Shown here: one piece after another, positions 29,054-36,122 of the stretch
How positions within the stretch are numbered: position 1 is the first letter of the stretch
How the letters are laid out: every line of letters begins with the position of its first letter
NCBI GenBank assembly: GCA_017610225.1
Contig: JAFCCM010000011.1
Coordinates: 1 to 40,744 of the forward strand
Direction: 5' to 3'
Length of the DNA: 40,744 nucleotides
Source of the DNA: Candidatus Aenigmatarchaeota archaeon
GTDB taxonomy: Archaea > Aenigmatarchaeota > Aenigmatarchaeia > CG10238-14
Notes under the pieces: generated by a model
Databases searched by the model: none
The model's input: only the letters and a program-made list of their open reading frames with translations
Told to the model about the DNA's origin: nothing
Made by a program: the position numbers and the translations under genes

Positions 29054-29563
29054 GTGGAAAGGGTTATACTTTTAAATAGTGATTATAGCTTTCTGAATAC
29101 TATTAACTGGAAAAAAGCTATGAGATTACTTGCTAAAGGAAAAGTTGAGGTTTTAAAAGCAACCGAAAAGATCCTTCAAAGCGCTGATAGAACCTGGGAA
29201 CTTTATATACCAAAAGTTATACGTCTTGTTAAGTTAGTTAGATCTGTTTATAAAACAAGAGTTCCTTATAGTAAAAAAAATATTATTTATAGAGATAAAT
29301 ATACTTGTCAATATTGTGGTGCTAAAGAAAAGAAAATGACAATTGATCATGTTGTTCCAAGTTCAAGAGGTGGTAAATCTACTTTCGAGAATTGTGTTGC
29401 ATCATGTAAACCTTGTAATAATTTAAAGAATGACAAAACTCCAAGAGAAGCAGGGATGTCACTAAAAAGACAACCTTTTCAACCAACCATTATGGAGTTT
29501 ATTACTATTAAAATGAAACTAATGGGAATTGATAAAATCTTAAAAGAATTATGGGAGGATTAA
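29054..29563 (+). CDS. HNH endonuclease of the bacterial COG1403 type (169 aa)
   Basis: The GTG start follows AAGGAGATATAAA. The N-terminal half (MERVILLNSDYSFLNTINWK, KAMRLLAKGKVEVL) is the LN.sy..l....w..A..ll..GK.evl module typical of this widespread group. The HNH core is CQYCGAKEKKMTIDHVVPSS with RGGKSTFENCVASCKPCNNL after it. Members occur in bacteria and phages as stand-alone nucleases, some near terminases. Unlike the other endonucleases here it has no NUMOD repeats, so it may have a virus function rather than simple mobility. Confidence 0.85.
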   Translation: MERVILLNSDYSFLNTINWKKAMRLLAKGKVEVLKATEKILQSADRTWELYIPKVIRLVKLVRSVYKTRVPYSKKNIIYRDKYTCQYCGAKEKKMTIDHVVPSSRGGKSTFENCVASCKPCNNLKNDKTPREAGMSLKRQPFQPTIMEFITIKMKLMGIDKILKELWED

Positions 29564-29595
29564 TTATAAGAGGTAAAGAAAAAGGAATCTAAAAA

Positions 29596-29970
29596 ATGAA
29601 ATTTGAATTGAATTTTTTGCCAGATGTACCAACAGTGAATGGTCGAATCTATGAATTTGAAGATTTAAAAGAAATACTATCTAAAACTGATATTCCAGTA
29701 ACATCATTTCCTTGTAAAAATATGGCAGTTGATTTAAAAGAAATAATTGGTTTTGCAAATATATCTAAATTTACAAAAGATAAAGTTGAGTTTTATATTA
29801 GACCAATACAAAAAGATATGTTAGATGCTATTGTATCTAAAAAATTAACTATTAATGCTATAGGTGAAGTAACAAGAGTTGATATAAAAGATGATTGTGG
29901 ATTAATAACTAAAACAAAAAAAGTTGTTAAAGATCTTAAATTGTTTCATTTATTTGCAGCAATTGAATAA
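29596..29970 (+). CDS. Uncharacterised phage protein (124 aa)
   Basis: AAAAGGAATCTAAAAA precedes the ATG. MKFELNFLPDVPTVNGRIYE starts an alpha/beta protein with alternating strands and helices (VDLKEIIGFANISKFTKDKV; LTINAIGEVTRVDIKDDCGL). The VNGRIY phrase recalls the NGRIY of phage prohead proteases, but the catalytic His and Ser contexts are not evident. A head-assembly link is therefore weak. It lies immediately upstream of tRNA-Ser. Confidence 0.6.
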   Translation: MKFELNFLPDVPTVNGRIYEFEDLKEILSKTDIPVTSFPCKNMAVDLKEIIGFANISKFTKDKVEFYIRPIQKDMLDAIVSKKLTINAIGEVTRVDIKDDCGLITKTKKVVKDLKLFHLFAAIE

Positions 29971-29977
29971 TTTAAAT

Positions 29978-30064
29978 GGAGAGTACCGCTGAATGGTCGG
30001 CAACACGGTTTGAACCCGTGGGCGTGTTAATAGCATGGGCGTTCGATTCGTCTATTCTCCGCCA
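29978..30064 (+). tRNA. tRNA-Ser (UGA)
   Basis: Acceptor GGAGAGT/ATTCTCC, discriminator G and encoded CCA. The anticodon stem CACGG/CCGTG surrounds loop TTTGAAC, anticodon TGA (codons UCA and wobble). The long variable arm (GGCGTGTTAATAGCATGGGC region) is diagnostic of class II tRNAs. The T-loop TTCGATT is canonical. Seven bases separate it from the previous stop. Confidence 0.88.
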
Positions 30065-30094
30065 CAAATTTTTTAAAAATAAACAGGAGAAATA

Positions 30095-30484
30095 ATGAAA
30101 GATTCAAAAGAAGCAGAAGAAAACATAATTAAAAATAATTTTATAGATCTATCACAATTTCAAACAAACTCAAATAAAATTTTACCAAGAAAAGATGAAG
30201 TTGAGGTTGGAATACATTTCGATATGTCAGCTATGAGTAAAGAACAACTCGATAAACTATTTCAAGCTGAACAATTATTAAGAGATATTGGTGTATCTTT
30301 TGATACAGGTGCTGGTGGTGGTGAAAGAGATTGGGAATGGGATTGGAGTTTAACTGGTCCTGTACATGTTACATTTAGAAGAATGGTAAAAGACAATCCA
30401 AAAAATAGATATATTAGATCTTTCTTACCAAAAGAAGATTTTCCTGATTCTGATTGTGGAGTAGAATTAGCAGATAATAAATAA
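30095..30484 (+). CDS. Uncharacterised phage protein with Gly/Trp motif (129 aa)
   Basis: CAGGAGAAATA precedes the ATG. The conserved-looking core is LFQAEQLLRDIGVSFDTGAG followed by GGERDWEWDWSLTGPVHVTF, in which Gly, Asp and Trp residues are probably structural or substrate-binding. I have a general memory of this FDTG.GG..RDWEWDWSL.G..V pattern in many phages as a conserved hypothetical. No enzyme activity can be inferred. It lies between tRNA-Ser and a frameshifted gene. Confidence 0.65.
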   Translation: MKDSKEAEENIIKNNFIDLSQFQTNSNKILPRKDEVEVGIHFDMSAMSKEQLDKLFQAEQLLRDIGVSFDTGAGGGERDWEWDWSLTGPVHVTFRRMVKDNPKNRYIRSFLPKEDFPDSDCGVELADNK

Positions 30485-30502
30485 AAAGTGTATAGGTGAA
30501 TT

Positions 30503-30915
30503 ATGACTGACATAGCGAAAGAATTTATTAAGAAAATATTTAATACAAATAGTAATCAATCAACTATTAATATTAATGGAACAACAATTAAAACAAATTC
30601 AAAAGGTAAAATACTTAATCCAAATAAAGTATTAAAACCCCATGAGTTGATATTGAAGAAACAATAGTAAAAAATAAAATTAAATTAAAAGCTCTTAAAA
30701 GTATAACTGATAAAGATTTGAGTAAAGCTTTTGGAGATTTAAATGTTGATGAATATATTTCTTCAATAATGACGTTGAAAGTAGTACAATCAATTAAGAA
30801 TCAAAGTCATCGTATTGTAGCAGAAGCATTAGAAGATCTTGAAGATAATTATGAGATCAAAAGAGCTATTTATGCTAATGTTATTGCTAAAATAAAAGAT
30901 GCATTTAAAATATAA
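30503..30915 (+). pseudogene. Frameshifted hypothetical gene
   Basis: ATG 30503 (after TATAGGTGAATT) reads MTDIAKEFIKKIFNTNSNQS and on to KVLKPH, where the frame breaks. One frame over the text continues VDIEETIVKNKIKLKALKSI and runs to TAA at 30915 (ending IYANVIAKIKDAFKI). Adding one base near the CCCC at 30636-30639 would give a protein of about 137 residues, helical in its second half. The second half has an internal TTG but no ribosome site, so the break is either real inactivation or an error in the C run. Confidence 0.6.
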
Positions 30916-30926
30916 GGAGTAATAAT

Positions 30927-31088
30927 ATGTTTTGGTTAATCGGTGTAGCAACAACATATATTGGAATAGGATGTCTACTTGCATGGGGTCTTTCAGCAGC
31001 AGGTGGAGAAAAATGGACTTTTACTAAGGAATCAATTCCTTTTATTATAACATGGCCAAAGTTAGTTTATGCAATGTTAGTTAAATAA
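30927..31088 (+). CDS. Small membrane protein (53 aa)
   Basis: AAGGAGTAATA precedes the ATG. MFWLIGVATTYIGIGCLLAW is an N-terminal membrane helix. A short polar loop (SAAGGEKWTFTKESIPF) leads to a second hydrophobic stretch (IITWPKLVYAMLV). It resembles the small membrane proteins common upstream of phage RNA genes, and the tmRNA begins nine bases after its stop. The function is unknown. Confidence 0.6.
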   Translation: MFWLIGVATTYIGIGCLLAWGLSAAGGEKWTFTKESIPFIITWPKLVYAMLVK

Positions 31089-31096
31089 AAAAATAT

Positions 31097-31470
31097 GGGG
31101 GTGCTAGGTTTCGACAGAGACAGGAAGTTTATATTGCGTTTCGTGAATGATTAAACCACGTTAAAAATAATCATATAAATACAACTACAGACAATTTCGC
31201 AGATGATTACGACCTAACAATAGCAGCGTAATCCGTGCTACTTAGTTATATCTCTGGATTAAGATAGGGCGTCGACTTAAGAGATGTAGAATTATAATAC
31301 TAAGTTTAATAAACTGGGGGTTTATAATTTGAAATATATCCTAAAATTATATTCTGATAATATCCTAGATACATTGGTAGTCAGTCTTAAAATTGTAATA
31401 TGTATCTATAAACGTAGACGTATATTTGGAACGTACTTTGGACGTGATTTCAATATCACCACCTCCACCA
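31097..31470 (+). ncRNA. ssrA: Phage-encoded tmRNA
   Basis: The 5' end GGGGGTGCTAGGTTTCGACA has the conserved tmRNA D-loop-like GGTTTCGACAG. It pairs with CACCTCC at the 3' end, which continues ACCA (31467-31470). A T-arm-like GTGATTTCAATATCAC precedes it. Inside, one frame reads TDNFADDYDLTIAA and stops at TAA (31230-31232), a plausible proteolysis tag ending in IAA. TAATCC and GGATTA form the helix usually found around the tag stop codon. The resume codon is uncertain, and the upstream frame continues with NT codons. tmRNA with SmpB frees stalled ribosomes; no smpB is in the window, so host SmpB is presumably used. Confidence 0.9.
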
Positions 31471-31492
31471 CTTACTAATAAAGGTAATTTAC

Positions 31493-31723
31493 ATGGCTGA
31501 AAGATATCATAACTACTATAGAGTAACCTGGCACGCATCTGGAATGCACGGACCTGTAACTACTAAACAACAAATGTTAAATGAAATTGAATTATCTTTA
31601 ATGCATTTGGGACAGGATAATTCAATTTCAATTAGTATAGATCAATTTCAAATGACTAAGGATCAATTTAAAAATAGAGAAGACGAATTAAGAAATTATG
31701 GTTATGAAGGAACAATACAATAA
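31493..31723 (+). CDS. Small hypothetical protein between tmRNA and tRNA-Leu (76 aa)
   Basis: AAAGGTAATTTAC precedes the ATG. MAERYHNYYRVTWHASGMHG starts an alpha/beta sequence with a later helix (TTKQQMLNEIELSLMHLGQD). It has no resemblance to SmpB despite its position after the tmRNA. The stop is three bases before the tRNA-Leu 5' end, so the RNAs and this mRNA are probably processed from one transcript. Confidence 0.6.
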   Translation: MAERYHNYYRVTWHASGMHGPVTTKQQMLNEIELSLMHLGQDNSISISIDQFQMTKDQFKNREDELRNYGYEGTIQ

Positions 31724-31726
31724 TAT

Positions 31727-31811
31727 GGACGAGTGTTGGAACTGGAATACATCACAGATTTAAATCCTGTGGCCGAAAGGATTGAGGGTTCGACTCCCTT
31801 CTCGTCCACCA
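31727..31811 (+). tRNA. tRNA-Leu (UAA)
   Basis: Acceptor GGACGAG/CTCGTCC, discriminator A and encoded CCA. The anticodon loop TTTAAAT gives anticodon TAA, reading UUA, the dominant Leu codon in this genome. The anticodon stem ACAGA/CCTGT has an A-C mismatch next to the loop. A long variable arm (GTGGCCGAAAGGATT) is as expected for Leu. The T-arm GAGGG-TTCGACT-CCCTT is good. Confidence 0.88.
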
Positions 31812-31839
31812 CATTATTAAAAAGCGAACAGGTGAAAAT

Positions 31840-32145
31840 ATGTTACAAAAAGAATTAGCTGAAAAATTGAAAGACATGAAATTTAGTTGTTTTAAAAACC
31901 TATTCTTTCAAGAGGAATGGTATATATCAAACATAATAAAGCTAATCAAATGGGGATCTAACCGCGTTATAAGACAACAAGGTTTCAGAGTCTTACCTAT
32001 ATCTCAAGAATTAAAACCTATCAAACAATGGGATAGAATAACAGATCCTAACTTCATAATAAACGAATCAATGTACATATCCCAACCAAAAGGTCAATCA
32101 GTTATAGTAGTTCATATAGGAGAATTACCAGATGGAGCAATGTGA
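31840..32145 (+). CDS. Small hypothetical protein (101 aa)
   Basis: AACAGGTGAAAAT precedes the ATG. MLQKELAEKLKDMKFSCFKN begins a basic, mixed alpha/beta protein with aromatic residues (FFQEEWYISNIIKLIKWGSN) and a hydrophobic C-terminal strand (QSVIVVHIGELPDGAM). It overlaps the next small zinc gene by 14 bases. No family is recognised. Confidence 0.55.
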   Translation: MLQKELAEKLKDMKFSCFKNLFFQEEWYISNIIKLIKWGSNRVIRQQGFRVLPISQELKPIKQWDRITDPNFIINESMYISQPKGQSVIVVHIGELPDGAM

Positions 32146-32296
32146 TTGTAAAAAAAAGAAAAATATTGCATATTATGAATATATTATAATTGATAAACTT
32201 ATGGATTTTACAGATTATGATCACTATACTTTAGAACCAAAATATTGTCCATTTTGTGGAAAAAAAAGAAAAAAGGATAATCATGAAACCAATTAG
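32132..32296 (+). CDS. Small zinc-ribbon protein (54 aa)
   Basis: ATG 32132 lies inside the previous gene with TAGGAGAATTACCAG before it. The protein begins MEQCDCKKKKNIAYYEYIII and ends with KYCPFCGKKRKKDNHETN. The CDC and CPFC pairs make a compact zinc ribbon. It overlaps the downstream gene start by 14 bases. Three consecutive overlapping genes suggest translational coupling. The function is unknown. Confidence 0.55.
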   Translation: MEQCDCKKKKNIAYYEYIIIDKLMDFTDYDHYTLEPKYCPFCGKKRKKDNHETN

Positions 32297-32639
32297 ATGT
32301 ATTGTATGTAGAACTGAATTTGATAATGATGAACTTATAGAAAACAAAGGTTGTCCTGTATGTGGTTATCAGGGACTTACCATGTTGACTAATGGAGATA
32401 TCAATGTAAATATTAATTGGTTTGAACTTAGACTTATATGTATGTGGGCTGAATCATTAGTATTGCAAGTGGGTGATACTCATAGTTTAAATGCTTTTTA
32501 TGCAGTAGCTAATGAATTGAAAAAACAAATTCCAGATGCAGGAAAGATAACAATGTTTAACAGAGCACCAGAAACCAATAACGGATCAGACTTTTATTTA
32601 GATGATTCAAATGCACCTGATGGGACACTATACAATTGA
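32283..32639 (+). CDS. Zinc-ribbon-containing hypothetical protein (118 aa)
   Basis: I choose ATG 32283 (MKPIRCIVCRTEFDNDELIE) because AAAGGATAATC precedes it; a frame from 32256 is open but has no ribosome site. CIVC and CPVCGYQG give an N-terminal zinc ribbon. The rest is helical (NWFELRLICMWAESLVLQVG), then an acidic tail. Its stop overlaps the first bases of the HldE gene, so it may belong to the same operon, though nothing links it to sugars. Confidence 0.6.
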   Translation: MKPIRCIVCRTEFDNDELIENKGCPVCGYQGLTMLTNGDINVNINWFELRLICMWAESLVLQVGDTHSLNAFYAVANELKKQIPDAGKITMFNRAPETNNGSDFYLDDSNAPDGTLYN

Positions 32640-34036
32640 AAACTAATAAAGTACTTGTAATCGGGGATATAATCCTTGACAAATATATCAAAGGCACCGT
32701 TTTTAGAATTTCTCCAGAAGCTCCTATACCTATTATAAAAATAGAAAATAAAGAATATGCATTAGGTGGAGCTTCAAATGTAGCAAATAATTTAGCATCA
32801 TTAGAATGTGATGTTACAATTATTGGTAATATTGGTAAAGATAAAGCGGCCAAAAAAATAAACCATTTACTTAAAATAAATAATATACAATCCAACATAG
32901 TTTATAGTCATAATTATAAAACAATAGTTAAAACTAGAGTTATTGGAAATAATCAACAAATAGTAAGGCTTGATTATAATGATGATAACCAACCAACAGA
33001 AGATAGTATTATAGATATGATAAAAACTTTTCAATCTATAATAGATTTATTTGATGTAGTAGTATTATCAGATTATAATAAAGGTGTTTGCCATCCAATA
33101 TTATGTGAGAAGGTTATTGAAATATGTAATAAAAAAGATATACCAGTTATAGTTGATCCAAAAGGAAGTGATTGGGATAAGTATAAAAAATCTTATATGA
33201 TTACTCCAAATTTAAAAGAAATTTCAAAATTAATCAGAATTAATATTAAAAATAATAATTCTGATATTGAAAAAAATTTAATAGGAATATGTAAACAACT
33301 TGAAGTTAAATATCTTTTAACAACCAGAGGAAAAAAAGGAATATCTTTAAGTCACAATGGCGGAATTATACATATACCTTCTAAAAAAATAGATGTATTT
33401 GATGTAACTGGAGCAGGAGATACATTTATAGCAACTATTGCAGCTTTTCTTAATAAAAAAAATATATATGATGTAGTTCAATTAGCCAATAAAGCAGCTG
33501 GAATTGTAGTATCAAAAGTAGGAACATCAACTATAACATTAGATGAAATAAACAATAATCCAATTAGTAATAAAATAATGACTTTAGAAACCTTAATAGA
33601 TCAGACTAAAGTTTGGAAAAAAAATAAGGAATCTATAGTCTTTACTAATGGATGTTTTGATTTAATTCATAAAGGACATAGTTATTTAATAAATAAATCA
33701 TCTGAATTTGGCGATCATTTAATAGTAGCTATAAATTCAGATAATTCAGTTCAAAAATTAAAAGGTAACGATAGACCATTTAACAATGAATATGATAGAG
33801 CATTTGTTATAGCTTCAATTAGCAACGTTGATGCAGTAATAATATTTAATGAAGATACTCCAGAAGAACTTTTAAAAATAATTAGACCAACTACATTAGT
33901 TAAGGGTGGAGACTATATTAAAATAGAAGTTGTTGGAAGAGAGTATGCTGATAATGTTGAAATAGTAGATTTTTTAAATGGTTTTTCAACATCTAAAATA
34001 ATTAGAAGGATCGAGAAAAATGAAAAAAGTAATTAA
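32636..34036 (+). CDS. hldE: Bifunctional heptose-7-phosphate kinase / heptose-1-phosphate adenylyltransferase
   Basis: The 466 residues cover both domains of HldE (E. coli 477 aa). The N-terminal PfkB/ribokinase domain has GDIILDKYIKG, the SPEAPIP and GGASNVANNLASL motifs and catalytic TGAGDTF (258-264). The C-terminal nucleotidyltransferase has FTNGCFDLIHKGH (336-348), INSDNSVQKLKG and the final VKGGDY and FSTSKII. It makes ADP-heptose from heptose-7-phosphate together with a separate phosphatase. Start is TTG 32636, overlapping the previous stop; no ATG fits before the first strand. A complete HldE in a phage, with a GT9 transferase elsewhere, implies a dedicated ADP-heptose supply. Confidence 0.92.
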   Translation: MKTNKVLVIGDIILDKYIKGTVFRISPEAPIPIIKIENKEYALGGASNVANNLASLECDVTIIGNIGKDKAAKKINHLLKINNIQSNIVYSHNYKTIVKTRVIGNNQQIVRLDYNDDNQPTEDSIIDMIKTFQSIIDLFDVVVLSDYNKGVCHPILCEKVIEICNKKDIPVIVDPKGSDWDKYKKSYMITPNLKEISKLIRINIKNNNSDIEKNLIGICKQLEVKYLLTTRGKKGISLSHNGGIIHIPSKKIDVFDVTGAGDTFIATIAAFLNKKNIYDVVQLANKAAGIVVSKVGTSTITLDEINNNPISNKIMTLETLIDQTKVWKKNKESIVFTNGCFDLIHKGHSYLINKSSEFGDHLIVAINSDNSVQKLKGNDRPFNNEYDRAFVIASISNVDAVIIFNEDTPEELLKIIRPTTLVKGGDYIKIEVVGREYADNVEIVDFLNGFSTSKIIRRIEKNEKSN

Positions 34037-34364
34037 AACTTGGGGATGGGAACATTGGTTTGCTAATAATAATAAGTATTGTGGAAAATTAATTTTTATT
34101 GAATTTGATAAATGGTCTTCTAAGGGTGCTTTTCATCATCATGATATTAAGGATGAAACTTTTTTTATTTTAGAGGGTAGTTTAATATTAGAATACATAG
34201 AAAATAATTTAATTAAAGAAAAGATTTTAAATGTTTATGATTCTTTTAGACTCAAACCAAGAATTAAACATAGATTTAAAACAAATACAACAACAGGTTG
34301 TTTATTTACTGAAACTTCTACCACACATTATGATGATGATTCTTACAGAGAGTTTATACAATGA
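34020..34364 (+). CDS. Cupin-fold protein, sugar isomerase/epimerase-like (114 aa)
   Basis: The cupin metal motif is visible: FHHHDIKDETFFILEGSL supplies two His and a Glu, and KPRIKHRFK supplies the later His. TSTTHYDDDSYREF near the C-terminus recalls small cupins of the lyxose-isomerase or mannose-6-phosphate-isomerase-like type. The start overlaps the HldE end by 17 bases and its own stop overlaps the next start (ATGA), so it belongs to the heptose cassette. A role in preparing the sugar-phosphate precursor is inferred. Confidence 0.75.
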   Translation: MKKVIKTWGWEHWFANNNKYCGKLIFIEFDKWSSKGAFHHHDIKDETFFILEGSLILEYIENNLIKEKILNVYDSFRLKPRIKHRFKTNTTTGCLFTETSTTHYDDDSYREFIQ

Positions 34365-34663
34365 TATATTGCATTGATATAGATGGTACTATTTGTAGTA
34401 AAACAACCAATCAAGAATATTATAAAGCTAAACCGTATAAAGAAATAATAAAAAAAATAAATAAATTATATGGTGAAGGTCATACAATTAAAATATTCAC
34501 TGCTCGTGGTATGGAAAGTAAAAAAGATTTTCAAGAAATAACTTATAAACAATTAATTAAATGGGGTGTTAATTTTCATATGTTGATTATGGGTAAACCA
34601 AACGCTAATTTTTATATTGATGATAAAGGTTATACTCCAGAACAATTTATGAATCAGTTATGA
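34361..34663 (+). CDS. Small HAD-superfamily phosphatase (100 aa)
   Basis: MIYCIDIDGTICSKT carries the HAD nucleophile motif DIDGT. IKIFTARGMES is motif II, with Thr. K78 or nearby (MGKPNANFYIDDKGY) and the IDD pair complete motifs III and IV. It lacks a cap domain, like small capsule/LPS phosphatases. Its position after HldE and a cupin makes a heptose-bisphosphate or related sugar-phosphate phosphatase (the GmhB step) likely. It is half the size of GmhB, so the activity is unproved. It overlaps both neighbours by four bases. Confidence 0.75.
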   Translation: MIYCIDIDGTICSKTTNQEYYKAKPYKEIIKKINKLYGEGHTIKIFTARGMESKKDFQEITYKQLIKWGVNFHMLIMGKPNANFYIDDKGYTPEQFMNQL

Positions 34664-35292
34664 AAAAAATAGTAGCAATAGGTAGTGCTGTTATAAAGAC
34701 TGCTAAAAAAGAATTAAGCGAATATATTAAAAATGGTCATGTTGAAATGTTAATTCATAGTGGCGGATCTATATTTCATGATATTCAACAAGCTATTGAA
34801 CCTGATTTAGAAGGACATTCATACCCATTAGATGATCTTATAGAAGATTATTCTTGTAATAAAGAAGCTAGTATATATACTTGGGAAGCTATTGAATATG
34901 GTAAAGCACCAGAAAATACAATAACCAATCTTTGTTATCAAATGGATATACCAATATTAATATTTACTGGATTAGGATGTGATTTTTGGCATTTATTTTC
35001 AGACCCTGATCAATGGGCTGATTATGGTAGATACTCGTATTTTTATTTTAAAAGATTAGTTAGAAGGTTTAAAGATCCATTTCATTATATTTGTATGGGG
35101 TCAGCAGTAATTCATCCAGAAGTATTTACTAAAGCAATAGCAGCAGCTAAAAATAAAGACTTTACTTCTGATGTTGTTGATTTTAAAGATATGTATAGAC
35201 TAAGAACATATGTAGCGAAATATGGAACATATTATCAAATGACTCATAAAGAGTTTTTAGGAGGTTTAAATGCCTTATATAGAAGAAAATGA
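34660..35292 (+). CDS. Deoxyhypusine-synthase-like family protein (210 aa)
   Basis: MKKIVAIGSAVIKTAKKELS opens the protein, then VEMLIHSGGSIFHDIQQAIE, resembling the NGG..iHDfE.AL segment of bacterial deoxyhypusine-synthase-like proteins. PILIFTGLGCDFWHLFSDPD is followed near residue 145 by HYICMGSAVIHPEVFTKAIA, like the family's GSAV.LPEVFLKA. These proteins share an NAD-binding fold, and many lie in sugar or LPS clusters with unknown activity. The gene overlaps the HAD gene by four bases, making it the fourth member of the heptose cassette, which argues for carbohydrate chemistry rather than hypusine. The family is assigned by eye. Confidence 0.55.
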   Translation: MKKIVAIGSAVIKTAKKELSEYIKNGHVEMLIHSGGSIFHDIQQAIEPDLEGHSYPLDDLIEDYSCNKEASIYTWEAIEYGKAPENTITNLCYQMDIPILIFTGLGCDFWHLFSDPDQWADYGRYSYFYFKRLVRRFKDPFHYICMGSAVIHPEVFTKAIAAAKNKDFTSDVVDFKDMYRLRTYVAKYGTYYQMTHKEFLGGLNALYRRK

Positions 35293-35509
35293 TAGAGAAT
35301 CTTTAGAATCCTTACCTCCTCTAAACCCAGGAGAATTAAATTATAAAATAACAAAAACGTGTATCGAATATTTAGAGGCTGAAGGTAAATGCTATAAAAC
35401 GATAAATGAAATTATTGGCGCGTTAGAATGTGCTAAAATTGAATTTTATCGTAGAGTTGCAGTTCCTTATGAGAAAACAAAAATTGAAGAAAATGGCGAC
35501 GTATACTAA
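35270..35509 (+). CDS. Conserved phage protein, DUF6899-like (79 aa)
   Basis: TTAGGAGGTTTAA precedes the [16 protein letters not shown] and the C-terminal half ([36 protein letters not shown]) match a very widely conserved small phage family (N.VIGVLECAKLEFYRR...PYE..K...NGDVY). Its function is unknown. It overlaps the sugar cassette by 23 bases and the downstream GGQ gene by one (TAATG), so all are transcribed together. The extreme conservation of the tail suggests an essential interaction. Confidence 0.85.
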   Translation: MPYIEENDRESLESLPPLNPGELNYKITKTCIEYLEAEGKCYKTINEIIGALECAKIEFYRRVAVPYEKTKIEENGDVY

Positions 35510-35928
35510 TGAGAAAACATTTATTTTCAGTAACAAAAAAAGATTTTGAAGTCCAAACCTTTAGAGCAGGTGGTAAAGGTGGTCAACATCAAAATAAAAC
35601 AGATTCAGCGGTTCGTATAATTCATAGAGAATCAGGCGGTGTTGGACTAAGCCGCAATGATAGAAGCCAATATAGAAATAAAAAATTAGCATTACAAAGA
35701 CTTGCTAAATCTAAAAAATTTAAATTATGGATTCAAAGAAAAGTACATGAAATTGAAGTAGGAGAGACTATTGAGACACAAGTAGAACAAACTATGAAAC
35801 CAAAAAATTTAAAAATTGAATTTAGAGAAAATAATAAATGGATAGTAGAGGAAGCAGCAGTTGAGGGTAATGTTATTGCTGATGAACAGATTGATGAAGA
35901 ATGCAGTGATACAGTAAATTTGAGATAA
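35509..35928 (+). CDS. GGQ-domain release-factor-like protein (139 aa)
   Basis: [20 protein letters not shown] places the catalytic GGQ at residues 24-26, the motif that triggers peptidyl-tRNA hydrolysis on the ribosome. [20 protein letters not shown] follows the class I release factor/PrfH pattern (ERSQ..NK..AL). There is no stop-codon-recognition domain. At 139 residues with a charged tail it has the size of ArfB or PrfH-type rescue factors rather than RF1/RF2. It probably releases peptides from stalled ribosomes or damaged ones. With the tmRNA 4 kb upstream, the phage appears to carry two separate rescue activities. A strong terminator follows. Confidence 0.85.
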   Translation: MRKHLFSVTKKDFEVQTFRAGGKGGQHQNKTDSAVRIIHRESGGVGLSRNDRSQYRNKKLALQRLAKSKKFKLWIQRKVHEIEVGETIETQVEQTMKPKNLKIEFRENNKWIVEEAAVEGNVIADEQIDEECSDTVNLR

Positions 35929-35949
35929 AGTGTTATTAAGTGAGTTTAT

Positions 35950-35985
35950 AAAAAGTGGGGGATTTAGATTTTCCCACTTTTTTTT
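35950..35985 (+). terminator. Rho-independent terminator after the GGQ gene
   Basis: AAAAAGTGGG and CCCACTTTTT form a 10-bp stem around GGATTTAGATTTT, followed by TTT. It closes the long HldE-to-GGQ unit. A promoter motif follows 82 bases later. Confidence 0.9.
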
Positions 35986-36066
35986 GTTTATTTTTTCTGA
36001 GTATGAATCTTAAAATAAGAATGAAACTATAAAAACTCTTCTCTAAGATAGTAATTCTAAGTTATT

Positions 36067-36082
36067 GAACATATTATAAATA
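36067..36082 (+). promoter_or_regulatory. Phage promoter motif GAACATATTATAAATA
   Basis: Exact 16-bp copy after the strong terminator and 41 bases before the ATG of the metallophosphoesterase at 36123. Again it pairs with a terminator, supporting a promoter role. Confidence 0.65.
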
Positions 36083-36122
36083 TTAATTATTGGTTACTAA
36101 TTTATTATAATAGAGAGGATAT

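Noticed and set aside
29596..29970. Prohead protease from the NGRIY phrase
   Set aside because: Only five residues match and the catalytic His/Ser contexts are not visible.
31493..31723. SmpB encoded directly after the tmRNA
   Set aside because: The 76-residue protein lacks the SmpB size, beta-barrel pattern and basic tail.
32177..32191. GAATATATTATAATT, similar to the promoter motif
   Set aside because: It lies inside a coding region (32132-32296), matches the weaker variant only, and no unit begins after it.
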